Shown: positions 12,521 to 24,594 of the stretch, one piece after another
Layout of the letters: every line of letters begins with the position of its first letter
Position numbering within the stretch: position 1 is the first letter of the stretch
Assembly (NCBI GenBank): GCA_020055645.1
Contig: CM034546.1
Coordinates: 31,930,001-31,994,000, forward strand
DNA from: Tomocerus qinae
Lineage: Eukaryota > Arthropoda > Collembola > Entomobryomorpha > Tomoceridae
Direction: 5' to 3'
Length of the DNA stretch: 64,000 nucleotides
Made by a program: the position numbers and the translations under genes
The notes under the pieces: generated by a model
Seen by the model: the letters and a program-made list of their open reading frames with translations, nothing else
The model's database searches: none
What the model was told of the DNA's origin: nothing

Positions 12521-13471
12521 ACGCAGAACAGAGCGACAGAAATTAATGATCAATTGTTTACTGTTTTTCCTCTTTAGTTTTTATACACTTAATACAATGT
12601 CACTATTTTGTGTGTTTGTAATGTATTTAACCTTAGAAATAATACTACAATTTCCACCTCATATTGTCTAGCCATTTCATAAGACTGATTTAGATGATCC
12701 TTTGATAACATTTTTTGGTGTACATGTTCCGATTTTGTAACTTGATTTAAATATTGCAACATTACCGTTCAGAAACTAACATGATCCAGATTAGTACAGG
12801 GAATAACCAAAGTCTGTACATAAGGAATGCAAATTGACATTTTTTCAGTTTTTAATTTTTATAAATCCTTAGAAACGGGCAAATGACCTAAAATTTACCC
12901 TGAAGTGAAGACAACTTCATTCTTAAAAATCAGAACATCTCAGGGGGACATACATAGTAACTTACGAGAAGCGATTTTTCGTATGTCTAATCACTAGTGA
13001 TCGGGACTGTGTTTGAATTTCTAGGGTTTAAGGAAGAAACCTTAACTGATGCTTCTTATCGGTTATTACTTAAAAACTGGGCTTCTGTGGTTTAAGTGGT
13101 TTACTTCTTTCTTAAGTGGTATTTATGCATAGCTTTAATAGTTATGAATAATAAATTAAATCAAATTACATGTGATTCGCAAATATGTGTGTGAAGTTAA
13201 ATTAAATGGTAATTTAACTCCTGTACTCTAGATTAGGTTATACATTATTACAATTAAGGCACAGAAATTCATTTTTCTATTTTACTTATACAAACTTAAT
13301 GGTGAGATTTATATATGAATGCATTCCTTGCTAAATCTTCTCCGTAATTCGTAGCCATACACTGAAGGGAATTCAAATGCCATGTTTTGCAGAAAAAAGT
13401 ACTTTATACATACATGACCAACATATTAAAATAAAAACTTTATTTTTTAGGGAATGGTAATTTAGTTAAGA
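12521..13471. other. Paralogous HHAT-upstream / gene 3' flank
   Basis: No gene is visible. 12521-12960 is the second copy of the sequence between HHAT and the first secreted-protein gene, without the hAT MITE at the matching position. 12960-13470 is 3' flank of the intact copy. Confidence 0.6.
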
Positions 13472-16400
13472 CTATTCATCAACATCAACATTGTTAGTAG
13501 ATACATATTGAACAGGTTCACCTCCATTGGGTGGCAGCTTTGTTGCAAAATTAGTCTTCGTCATCGGCTTACCTGCACCGTCTGGCCGCTCTTCACGGAG
13601 TAATACACCGCGAATTTGTCTCCATTTTGGTGTTAATGGTGACCCAATATAAGCTCCTTCCATACAAGCCATTAGGTATCTACTCGCACCTCCGTAAACA
13701 AATGCTCCAAAAAGCTGTCTGAATACATCATTTGATGTATCTGAGTCATCTGCATTAATCCTATTGACAATTTTTCATTAATAAATCAGTAAAGGATGTT
13801 GAGAAATTATTTTAATTAAAATTCCATTTAGATACACATCATTACAATTGAACAACACATATCGATAGCTTACCATGTACTCGTAATAAATGAAAAAATA
13901 TCTTCGTGATAATTGGCGTGGAAAACCGGTACAAAGGCTGACGTTTGGCCAGGAACGATTCTTGTGCAAAAGGCATTGACAGTGTTGACTATTTTCCAGT
14001 GTAGATCTATTGCTAAGTTAAGGTCGTAATCTATTTCAGCGGCTTCCTTGGTTGGGTTAATATCGTAAGGTATTCCGTTCATCATGACTTTGACATGAAA
14101 CGGCAACGTGTATTTCTTATTTTGCAGACGTGATACTAACTAAAAACAAAAAAATGTATAACGGTGCTAATTTTTAAAACTGTTATACACTATTCTCACA
14201 TAGTTGTAATATGATGAATTAAAATTGAAATCGCCAGTAACGTGTTTGTTAGTGACAATGACATAATGTCATTGACATTGGAGTGCTAGTATTATTATTA
14301 TTTTATAAATTATAATATATTATGGCCTTTGTATAAATTAGTAAATTAGAAAATATGAAATAAGGACGAAGTATTATGCCAAAATACCTTATTTATCGTA
14401 TTAGGGGGTGTAGTTGGGTCTGCCAATAACCCGTTATAGAATTTAATTTTGTCCAAAGTTTCAAGACTACGCACACGACGAAAATCTAGGCGATTTCTTT
14501 CATTTATTCCGTCTCGACAAATCTTCAAACTTTGTAAGAATTCATTATTTAGCCCCCATTTGTCCATTGGTCTTTTAGCGTTGTCTTTCCAAATATCCAT
14601 GAGTGTGGGCGTTTTCAAAGCTTCCAGTAAATAATATTCAATTATTCGATTGACGGCAGGTGCAAGCAAGGGAGATACTTGAGGACATGCCTTGATAAAA
14701 ATCTCTTCCACCAAGTGCATAATTTCTAACCTCCAAACTCCTTCCAGTCTCTGAGCATAAGGAGGATCACCAGTAACAGAATCATCCACCAATCCATTAG
14801 GTCTTACTTCACCATGCCATTCAGTTCTAGCAGTCCCCATAACGTGGTTCAAGTATTCACATACCTTATCATTGCCATTGTCACAAGTGTCTGTATTAAA
14901 TTAAAATGTTTTTAAGAATTGTTAGCCAGAGTTCAACCAGCCCGTGAGTATACAGTTGCTAGGGGTAAAAGTGGCTAGTGGGCGGGTAAATTGTTAGGTA
15001 GATAGTGGGCAAAAGGGGCAATTTAAAAGTCAAAATGGGGCTAAGTAATACCGTAAAGGATGTAAAAATTGGCGCAAATTTTTGAATTTTAATTACTTTT
15101 GCCCACTACCCCATTTGCCTGGGTAGGTGGGCAAAATGGAAAAAAGCTGGCTAAAATAGAACTCTGTTGATAGAAAGCATGCATCCAGAGGGGAGACATA
15201 AATATTGGGCTAGAGCACCACTAAATTCCAAGCCAAAAAGGGTTTTTGTCCGAGAAGGATAAAATTCGGAAAATTTTTGTTTATTTTTGACAAAAAATCC
15301 TCTTTTTCTTGAAAAAGGGGAGCTCTAGCCCCTGCCCCCATTCTAGATACGTTCTTGATTAACCGCATTATAACAACTCATAAGAAAGTAACAAATAGAC
15401 CTACCTGGAGGTTTTGGAATTTCTGGTGAACAGTCTGTAGCGTCGTATCGAATGTTTGCGAAATTAGTATTATTAGCGTCTGGACCATGACCACCAGGGA
15501 AATTTGGATCATTAGGGAAATAGTAGCCAGGATATGGAAATAAGCCATAGGTCGGAGGTAGATAACTATTTGTTGGAGAAATCGGATAGCCTGGGTATCC
15601 TGGTTTAGGTGGTTTTCCAGGTGATCCCAAATTGGTTAATAATTGGGGATCAATTATTCGAAAGTCGATCAATTGACTAATATTTAGATTTGTGCTGCCC
15701 GGTATTATAGATCCATAGTCTCCATCGGGACAATCGTACCATTTGTAGTCTGTGTTGGTTAAATTCGTAAATAACTTGCCGAATTCTGGATCCGAAAATG
15801 GCTCTTTTACTGTACACACATATCCAGTGTTATCAGTATCCACTGCCGTTGGTCTAGGGACAAATGTTACGTTTATTCGGAGTGGTGCAATTGAAAGACA
15901 ATATGCCTTAGGATTATAGGTTAACGCATGGTAAGGTGAACATGGATCAGTTACAGTTGGTACACATGGTGTACAGGATGTAGCGGGTGATGTGATTACA
16001 CATGGTGGTATTGGTCCGCTTTGAAGTTTCCCAGTTGGTACAACCATGAAAGCGAAAGAAGCTCCAGTTTTAAAACTAAACACTGAGTACCTCGAGCTAA
16101 CATATGCAAACTTAGAGGCATAGTACATTTCCTTCGAGGGCATTCGGTAGTCGTCAGAGTCTCCAAATAAGGTTATCCCGAAAATCTAAACAACAATAGG
16201 TAGGTAAGTAAAATACCAAGTACCGTTTTAATTTTTTAATTGGTTTGCTCAAAATTAAATAGTAGGGGATACCCGGATAGTCTACCCGCATATCTTTGCA
16301 GATTTGGAAGGAAACGGGGGAATAGACTAGTTACGGTCTTTTATTCAGTTTGAAATCAATATGATAAACAGTTATGTGACAACTCAAAGGAAACGGAGGA

Positions 16401-19400
16401 CGAAACGAAAACCCGCTGCTTAAGGGTGACTTCCCTTGCGCAGAAAACAGGTCACAGTCACTTTACAGCTAAAATTATATATTCTAAAAATTGACTGGCT
16501 AAGGAACCTGAATAGGGAATTTTTGAAAAATGTAATTTAAATTCGAGAAATCATTTTTAGAAAATAAAAAATTTTAGTAAGTAATCTGCCACGTTAGATT
16601 TTTTTTAAATTTTAAATTGTAGCAAAGGCCAAGTACTATCTATAGATTTTTGAACATTGCTCTTTGTACTTCTATATCTGTACGCTTATCCAAGGAGATT
16701 TCCTACTCAAATACATTATGAGTACATGTGGTAGTCCAGAAGAGCACGGGTGCCAGTAGCGCTAATGGCTAGTCCACAGGAGCACTGCTCTTGGGGCTTA
16801 GCCATAGGAGCTATCGACTTTAGTCCATAGGAGCAGCTCTGATTTCTGAATTATAAATATTATTATTAGTCATCATATAATTAGTCAGTAGGTTAATATT
16901 GCATGAAAATACTTTGGACACAGTAAAATTAATAAGTAACATCATTAAATAGACAAGTGAATCAGAGTAAAGGAGATTAATCGCAGTGAACATTAATACA
17001 ATTATTGTTGCCTACATGACACTTGGTACTACAAGGAATTTTTTTTCCTGCATGCGCATATTTTAGTTCCACAACTGCAAATTAAGACTCTGAAATATGC
17101 TGTACTTGGAATACTCGACGTCCGATACCTAAGCCTACAGCTGGGTGCCCGATTTATGCCAGCGGTCCTATGAACAGAGTGCAAATTGACCTAATCGACT
17201 TGAGGTCTAAAAGTGACAGTGAGTACAAATGGATCACTTACAATTTCAATTACAATGTGATAAAAAGGAATCATAGACTCATGGGTAAAATGGCCGCTAA
17301 CTTCTATCAAATACATAAGTGTATTAAGGTCCTTCACTTCCCACAATGGTCAATCTATTTGTAAATGTAAGACTAGTTGTGGAACTAGAATTTGCGCAAT
17401 CAGAAAAAAGTACCTTGTAGTACCAAGTGTCATGTAGGCAACAATAATTGTATAATGTTCACAGCGATTATTCTCCAAAGCATTATTAACCAACTATTAG
17501 CAATATTAACCTACTGATGTATTATATAATGACTAAAAATAATATTCCAATATATAATCGCAGACTGAGAAAAATTTCCTACCTATATAACTATGTATCA
17601 GAGGTGGGCGCGGCCCGGCCCGCAGGCCGGGCCGGGCCGGGCCGAAACAGCCGGCCTGCACATTTTTCGACAAAAGGCCGGCCGAAGGCCGGCCGAAATT
17701 TTTAATATTCCTATCCAGGCCGGCCGAAGGCCGGCCGGTATCTAACGTAATTTGATAACAGGCCGGCCGAAGGCCGGCCGGTATTTGATGTACTTGATAA
17801 CAGGCCGGCCGAAGGCCATTGGGCCGTATTTTAATGTTAATGGTACCAGGCCGGCCGAAGGCCAGCCGATTTTATCGAAATATTACCAGGCCGGCCGCTT
17901 TATCAATGCTGCTCATGTGATTAGTATATATATACTCACGTGATTAGTATATATATACTCATGTGATTAGTATATATATGCTCACGTGATTAGTATATAT
18001 ATACTCATGTGATTAGTATATATATACTCACGTGATTAGTATGTATATACTAACGTGATTAGTATACATAATATATACTCACGTGGTTAGTATATATATA
18101 CTCTCGTGATTAGTATATATATACGCACGTGGTTAGTATATATATACGCACGTGGTTAGTATATACGCACGTGGTTAGTATATATACTCACGTGGTTAGT
18201 ATATATGCTCACGTGGTTAGTATATATATACGGAGATGGGCAAAAGTAACTAGGAGATTTATACTGTGTTAGTAACCAATCTAACTCCAGTTCGGGATAC
18301 CGGGAACCATGGCAATACTAACACTCCTTGGATTGTATTTTTGGACACTGCTATGCATAAGCCCTATGGCCTAGTTACTTTTGCACATCTCTGTATACTC
18401 ACGTGGTTAGTATATATATATACTCACGTGGTTAGTATATATATATACTCACGTGGTTAGTATATATATACTCACGTGGTTAGTATATATATACTCACGT
18501 GGTTATAGTATATATATACTCACGTGGTTAGTATATATATATGTATACTCACGTGGTTAGTATACATAATATATACTCACGTGATTAGTATACATAATAT
18601 ATACTGTAATGAAGCTCCTCACTACGGGGTTATGGGGATGAATGTAGCTAGTTCAGATAGTATGAGCAATTGGTAGGTCGCCCAGGCGCCAGGATGACAT
18701 GATGACAATGACATGACCGACGAAATAATGACGACTCACCACTCTTGGACTACATGTCAACGGCCAACTATCCAATCTTTATTTCAGACTTCTTCCTCCG
18801 ACTCGATCTCTGTGAGTCTCTATCCGTGACTGAGTACTCTTTCATACATTTACATTGCTTTTATTAAGCTACAGACTCATTCGGCTGAGCTCACTCACTC
18901 TTATTGGCTACGCCAATATTCAAACATTCCTCTTAGCGCTATGACTACTTTACTACTAGAGTACATACTATTGCAGGACACAACATGATACTACTTACAC
19001 CTAAATAACCATTACAATACTCACGTGATTAGTATACATAATGTATACTCACGTGGTTAGTATACATAATATATATTCACGTGATTAGTATACATAATAT
19101 ATACTCACGTGGTTAGTATACATAATATATACTCACGTGACTAATGCATATCTAATCACGTGACTTTTTTAACTGGCATGTTCAATTGTTATTATAATTA
19201 CTTATCGTAATCAGCATAAACTGTATAAAATGAATCTCAGGCCGTGCCGGGCCGGGCCGAAATCGCGCGGCCTGACATTAACAACGTATAGGCCGGCCGA
19301 AGGCCGGCCGAAATTTTTAAAAAGTACTTGTAGGCCGGCCGGAGGCCGGCCGCGCTGTTGTATACATAGTATCAGGCCGGCCGAAGGCCGGCCGCTCAGA

Positions 19401-20519
19401 AATTTTTTTGCTATATGCCGGCCGCAGGCCGGCCGAAATTTTTAAAATTTTTGAATGTACATATTCGGCCCAGGCCGGGCCGATGAGTGTTCAAAAAAAA
19501 ATGGCGGCAGGCCGGGCCGGGCCGGGCCGAAAAAATATTTGCCCACCTCTGCTATGTATGTCTGGTAGGGCAAATTTGAATTTTACCGCGTGGTTCCAAG
19601 GATTTTATTACTAAATAATACCTTTTAAAATTGAGTCGCATATGCTGGAGCTACTAGTTTTTAATAAATGCATACTGTTAATGCAAAGAAATCAGAACTG
19701 CTCCTATGGACTAAAGTCGATAGCTCCTATGGCTAAGCCCCAAGAGCAGTGCTCCTGTGGACTAGCCATTAGCGCTACTGGCACCCCTGCTCTTCTGGAC
19801 TACCACATACATACCTATCTATTTTTGGGGTAAGTAGTCCTTAAATTCTGTCTTATTTGTAATATTTGAAATACAATAAAAATAATGCATAGAATTTAAT
19901 TGTGTAGTACATATTTAAAACTCGTTTACCTTCTCTCCAGTAACTACAGTATCCTCATCCAAATGGTCTGGTCTTTTATTCGGGTTCGGGGGTCTAATGT
20001 TGAATGTCTTACACTCATGTTCAAAAACTTGGATTTCCGCCGGGTCAACAAAAAAAATTCTTTTATGATAATTATCATCATAGAACTCTGAAATGGTTTC
20101 CGCTTTTGTGTGCACAAATGCTCTGTGAAAGTAATAAAGTAGCACAAATGTTAAATTATTACTACGACCAAATTAACAAGTTTATATCTTTGCAGCATTA
20201 TCTCCTTCTATAATACTGATTCAAAATAATAAATGCTATTAATAACAGTGAGTGATAGCATTCAGAACGTAACTTACGGCCCGTTAATACAAAGTATTCC
20301 TTGAAATCCAGATGATCTTAAATCAGCAAACCCAGCTTCACGTGTTTCCCATATCGGTATGTTAGTATCATCCCTACTTGACCGGACTGTGAGATACAAC
20401 TCATAATAGTCAGCGAAGTTGCACACTGATTTACTAAAGCTGTAACTTACAGTTCTTTTAAAGATATTCGCAAGTATCAATGGTAGGAAAAGTCGAAAAT
20501 ATATTATATTGCTCCACAT
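13472..20519 (-). CDS. Large secreted protein of unrecognised family (intact copy)
   Basis: Exons: 20519-20278, 20122-19930, 16185-15405, 14890-14388, 14139-13874 and 13760-13472. All junctions are GT/AG and phases agree (2274 nt, 757 aa). The start at 20519 gives a signal peptide (MWSNIIYFRLFLPLILANIF). Exon 3 encodes a Cys-rich stretch (PPC, SCTPC, DPC, YC) and then a Pro/Gly/Tyr-rich linker with GSPGKPPKPGYPGYP (residues about 330-385). Exon 4 starts DTCDNGNDKVCEYLNH, followed by a helical, Trp-rich block (EWHGEVRPNG, EGVWRLEIMH). I do not recognise the family. A signal peptide without an obvious later membrane span suggests an extracellular or structural role (inference). Intron 2 is 3744 bp and filled with nested mobile elements, which may affect splicing. 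The proximal paralogue is broken. Confidence 0.85.
14927..15166. mobile_element. 240 bp hAT-type MITE in intron
   Basis: Begins CAGAGTTC and ends GAACTCTG, with flanks TTGTTAGC (14919-14926) and TTGATAGA (15167-15174), 6 of 8 matching. Inside, GTGGGCAAAA-type motifs recur on both strands. The matching intron of the proximal paralogue lacks it. Confidence 0.75.
15175..15352. mobile_element. Short interspersed element next to the MITE
   Basis: Inverted GGGCTAGAGC / GAGCTCTAGCCCC blocks lie at the two ends, and ATTCTAGATACGT lies at the right end. It is absent from the proximal paralogue's intron, where ATGTTTTTAA runs straight into the conserved TTGA..GCATTATAACAA stretch. Confidence 0.5.
16850..17570. 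repeat. Foldback with about 200 bp arms
   Basis: The left arm (about 16850-17085) reappears inverted at about 17380-17570, including TTGTTGCCTACATGACACTT and TAGGTTAATATTGC. The spacer (17090-17370) has no recognised gene. Confidence 0.75.
17605..17893. repeat. GGCCGGCCGAA-type GC-rich array (left)
   Basis: GGCCGGGCC runs, then AGGCCGGCCGAAGGCCGGCC blocks recur every 40-60 bp. Each block is a self-complementary hairpin. This is very GC-rich inside otherwise A+T-rich DNA. A matching array lies at 19228-19533. Confidence 0.9.
17915..18603. repeat. About 23 bp minisatellite carrying CACGTG
   Basis: Units of the type TACTCACGTGGTTAGTATAT, with A/G and length variants, are repeated some two dozen times. 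The array is interrupted by a 163 bp element at 18231-18393 and continues beyond the LTR at 19017-19155. Most units contain the palindrome CACGTG next to alternating TA. Confidence 0.9.
18231..18393. mobile_element. 163 bp MITE inside the minisatellite
   Basis: Ends are CGGAGATGGGCAAAAGTAAC and the near inverse GTTACTTTTGCACATCTCTG. The target duplication cannot be read cleanly because the flanks are TA repeats. The ends resemble hAT-type CAGAGATG termini. Confidence 0.7.
18605..19016. mobile_element. Solo LTR (LTR retrotransposon fossil)
   Basis: A 412 bp block begins TGTAATG and ends CATTACA, flanked by ATAC on both sides (18601-18604 and 19017-19020). There is no internal region or second LTR, so this is what recombination between two LTRs leaves behind. 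The superfamily cannot be told from the LTR alone. Confidence 0.75.
19228..19533. repeat. GGCCGGCCGAA-type GC-rich array (right)
   Basis: Mirror of the left array: GGCCGGCC hairpins spaced by short A+T-rich stretches, ending in GGCCGGGCCGGGCC runs next to the right terminus of the hAT element. Confidence 0.9.
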
Positions 20520-23030
20520 ATCTTCCGAAATTACTTTTAATATATGAGTCAATGCACTTATTCTGCACACAATGAGGAAGTAAGTAAACACAACATTACA
20601 AAATTATCCAATTAAACAATTCGTTTTTAAAACTAAAAGTTAATTATCTATTCTTCACGAAGTGAAACATTTGCTCATTGAGCACGTTTTGTAATTAAAA
20701 ATCATTTTACAATGTCTGAGAATGTGTGTATTTATTATTTAGTATATGTTTATGACAATTAAATAGTAATATAGTAAGAATTTGTAGTAATACAGCTATC
20801 GTCAATTACTCATTTTACTACAATTGAACTGGTACGTGGGTATGACTGAATACATTTTCTTCCTCATTGCTTTTACGGTTAAAACTTTGTTAAGTATGTA
20901 CACATCCGGACTCGGTCAATACCATCTTCAACTTTATATAATTGGTGAACATTATTTGGAATTCTAATTGAACATTGGACATTTTCAGTGATTGCCAGTA
21001 TATAGTAAATAAGTAGCAATGGAATATTATGTAGTTGTGCAACACGGATAATAGCTATATAGGTACGGTGATACATATTTTTTTCGCATCTCTCATCTGG
21101 AACACTAGTAAATAATGGCAAGTCCTTCACTTCTCAAAGATGTGAGAAGGTTGAAACTTCTACAAAAAAAGCTTCACATCATTCTTTTATCCTAGAGCTC
21201 AACTATTAAGTCACTTGACATTTATTGGACTATGGTGACAATTTTATTGTACCTGAAGGTTTATTTTAATTTTTATGATAATAATTGTAATAGTGCTCTG
21301 CTGTTACTGTTATTATCATAAAAATTATTTATTACATGTATGTATGAACCATACATAATGACTAAAAATGATGTACATGCACAAAAGCAAATAATATTAA
21401 ATATAGCGAGTAGAATATTTACCATACATAATATATTTCCTGACTTTCCATGGTTATTATTTAGTAACTAAATATAGATGATAAAACTTTGTACCAAGAA
21501 TGTAAAAATAGTTTGATTGTGTTTTCCTTACACATTTTAATTTAATCTATTATATTTAACCACAATGTAGATTTCAGTTACAAACTGTATAGCCTTAACC
21601 TACAAATGACTTACAGTTATTTTAATACTGTGAAATTTATTTTCCTTCTATGACTCTACCTTTAATATGTATATTTCCATGATATCATTCTACTACTTGT
21701 TAATACATCGTAAAGGGATTATTGGGATCAATCTTAACATAACTGACTTTGCCAATAAATTAAATTCTCTTGGTCGGGAATCTCCGTCGTAATGAATGAC
21801 AAGCTAGTGAATAATTAATATTGTACTAAATATTTTTCTTAGAATTTTGGCACAAAAATGGAATCTTCATTTAATTCCTTTCTATGTACGTAAATATTAA
21901 ATATACAGCATTATTGGAGATATGTTCGAATAAATACGATGACAATAAATTACTTTGATGAAATCGATATCTCCTGACAATACAATCAACCATGGATTTA
22001 TTTCATTTCTATTGTTTGTATTCATAAGGCCTTTTCGACCAATGCAAATATTTATTTGGTACCTATGTAAGGTAAAATATTTTTTTAATTTGGGTATGAA
22101 AATAAATAATGAAAAAATTTTTATTGGAAACGGGAGAAGTAAATCAGAAACGACCTGAATGATTTAAATATCGTTTGTAATATTTTCTACTAACTATCAA
22201 ATTGTTACAATAATTTTGCAGATTTAAAATCAGTTGTTGTCATTGTAATGTACAGGAAAATCAAGTAAATATTAACATCACTGAATTTGACTGTGCTGGC
22301 GACAACAGCTTAAACTATTAGTAGCAACAGATCGCATTTTTTCCAGATTATGAGGAATGGTTTTTATATTTATGTTTTGGTATTCAATGATTACTTAATA
22401 ATCGTTACTCAAATTGTAATTCCTATTAACAATTTTGACATTTCGGAATGACTTCAGTATTAACGTAAGGAAAACATCAAAGTAATCATTATTAGAGTTC
22501 TATATTTTTATATTTCTTTACAAACAGGATGAGATTAGGGAATAGTAATTAATTCCTGCTTCAATATATCAATATTTTAAGTAAGGTTATTTAGTATAAA
22601 AATAGCATGTAAATACACTCCTTCCAGAGCTGTTTGCAATAATAGGAGACAATGACCCCAAATATTTTAGCATTTTTACTTCGACTTAGGCGAGCATACT
22701 GTTTAATAACTAAAAAATAAATACTGAAATACTGTTTCTCGGAAAACGACCGAGATTAATATAATATAAGCTTAAGTATATTAGCAAACACTAAATGACG
22801 AAAAGAAACCATAGAATAAATCAACCACACAACATTAGCTTAATATATACCATTTGAGTAAAGACCAGTTTGATTACCACATAATATTATTTATACGGTT
22901 GGGTTTTAAAGCATACGTAAAAAACGATAAAATTTTGTATAAAACGCAGAGTTTTGTGTAGATCATGTATTAAACTAGATCCGGACCTGATTGTTTCAGT
23001 ATCAGAATCATTTTATTCCATCATCAAAGA
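20520..23030. other. Intergenic region upstream of the secreted-protein gene
   Basis: 20520-21100 is the duplicated upstream flank shared with 11093-12180 and is the likely promoter region, but no clear TATA box was assigned. A hairpin of about 20 bp arms lies at 21268-21328. From 21330 to 23030 I see only A+T-rich sequence and no supported gene. Confidence 0.55.
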
Positions 23031-23588
23031 ATGTCGAAAAAAATTTCAGTTGGTACCATTATCTTTTTGGTTTTGGTTTTCACGGAGCTTTCAAGCACTT
23101 GCGAGAATCGTATTGACGGGAGGAAATTATGCAGAAAGAGAAGTGTCCAGAGCAACGGCAGCGCAGGTTAATTCTTTCTATTTTATATAAATTTGTTTTA
23201 ACATAAAATTGTCCAATGAACTAAACCAAAATATAATATTAATAATTGGTGATTAATAAGACTATTCTGTTTTTATTTAGATTCAAGAAATTTTACTTTC
23301 TTTCGATGTAAAACTGACTCAGGAGTTGAACGATGAATTTAGCGGAATGAGTACTGCAGACAAACAGGCCTTTTACAAGATTTGCGTAAAATGAATCAAG
23401 CGGCTGAGGCAGAATACAAATCTCTCCGAGGAACAAGCGGCTCTAGTCAACAAGAAGTTATAAAAACTGTAGCGGATAAAGTTAGTCAAGATTTCAGTGG
23501 AAAAACTTGGTTCAAACGTCTTCAATCTTTAGCTGGAGATAAAATTACTCACCTTGTCAACAATCCAACTGAAAACTCAGACATTTAA
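23031..23588 (+). pseudogene. Small secreted helical protein, apparently frame-broken
   Basis: Exon 1 starts ATG at 23031 with a signal peptide (MSKKISVGTIIFLVLVFTEL) and ends at CAG 23166 before GTTAAT. Exon 2 starts after TTATTTAG at 23281. The sensible reading of the exon junction (EREVSRATAAQ then IQEILLSFDV) is in a different frame from the signal peptide. After QAFYK (about 23380) the frame must change again to reach RKMNQAAEAEYKSLRGTS, which runs to the stop at 23588. Two small indels would explain this: one between signal peptide and body, one at about 23375-23380. About 130-140 aa, rich in helix formers. I do not recognise the family. It could be a decaying gene or sequence error. 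Confidence 0.45.
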
Positions 23589-24193
23589 AAATGTAGTTAG
23601 TCCCTAAAATAATTAGGTCGCAAGACACTTTAATGTGAATTTTAATTTATGGAAAATTTCAGCTTAATTTGTTAATATAAAATTCATTGACTTTCATTGT
23701 ATATGTTGAATCGGAAATATTTTATACATATAAACTAGACTAACTTTATTGATTTAATTAAATGTTTTGAAACGTGCATCAAACATTTATTACAATAGCA
23801 CCTTCCATATTCATAATACTTCAGAGATGATACGAGATACACCATAATATTACAACAACTCGTAAATGAGAACATTTATTTATACCGTGCGTTAACAAAA
23901 ATGTTCTTATTTTAAGGGTATTGGCAAAAGAAAAAAAAACACGCAATAATGTTTTTGACTAAAAAGGGTTGTCAAAAATATGTTGACAATTACCATACGC
24001 CACAAATTTATTTATTTTAAAGGGCAAAAAGTTTATTTCAAAATGTAGTAAAAATGACAAAAAAATTACTTACACGTTTCCTATAAAATTCAAAAAATAT
24101 TTGTTTCCTTAGATTTTTTTGCTGACTAAAGGATTAACTTAGCGTACAGAAATCCTACATAATGTATGACAAAGCAGTCGTAATGATAATGGA
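23589..24193. other. Intergenic, nothing recognised
   Basis: A+T-rich sequence with no supported frame, repeat or RNA. Confidence 0.5.
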
Positions 24194-24386
24194 CCATTTG
24201 CGTATTCACCTAGCGCCAACTTAACTGACATTGTTCCAACTACTAGTAGCCAACTGAAATAGGCGCGGGTAAATTGAGTAAAGTAGAAAAGTTCTATTTC
24301 ATTTAGTTAACCCGCGCCTATTTCAGTTGGCTACTAGTAGTTGGAACAATGTCAGTTAAGTTGGCGCTAGGTGAATACGCAAATGG
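24194..24386. repeat. Near-perfect 193 bp foldback
   Basis: Arms of about 78 bp (24194-24272 and 24308-24386) are almost perfectly inverted. They start CCATTTGCGTATTCACC, contain CTACTAGTAG, and have a 35 bp spacer. No clear target duplication was seen. It could form a long hairpin if transcribed. Confidence 0.85.
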
Positions 24387-24594
24387 ACCATTTAGCAGTT
24401 GTTTTCGGCTGTTCGTTAATTATTGTTCGTCCAGTTACAGATAGCGACTTTAGCGGTAATCTTTACAGTCGTATTATGTCAATGCAGTGGTGTTTAAACC
24501 CAACATGCTTTCTATACTATAAATTTTTTAACATTTACTCCCACATCATGGTAGTGTCTGAATTCTAAACATAAACTTTATTTTAAATGGTATG

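Larger units (their letters stand above)
17599..19551. mobile_element. Non-autonomous hAT element, perfect 8 bp TSD
   Basis: Starts CAGAGGTGGGCG and ends TTTGCCCACCTCTG. CTATGTAT is duplicated exactly at 17591-17598 and 19552-19559. It is 1953 bp without a transposase. GGCCGG-rich arrays lie at both ends and a CACGTG-rich array in the middle. A 163 bp element and a solo LTR are inserted within it. Confidence 0.9.
16727..19807. mobile_element. Outer TIR element containing nested insertions
   Basis: About 115 bp from 16727 (TGTGGTAGTCCAGAAG...) is repeated inverted at 19699-19807 with about one mismatch. TACA flanks both ends (16723-16726 and 19808-19811). The interior has no transposase frame and holds a foldback (16850-17570) and a complete hAT-type element (17599-19551) that itself holds further insertions. 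Confidence 0.8.

Noticed and set aside
18605-19016. Plain TIR element instead of solo LTR
   Set aside because: Only 7 bp are inverted at the ends. TG...CA ends with a 4 bp duplication fit an LTR better, though a small DNA element cannot be fully excluded.
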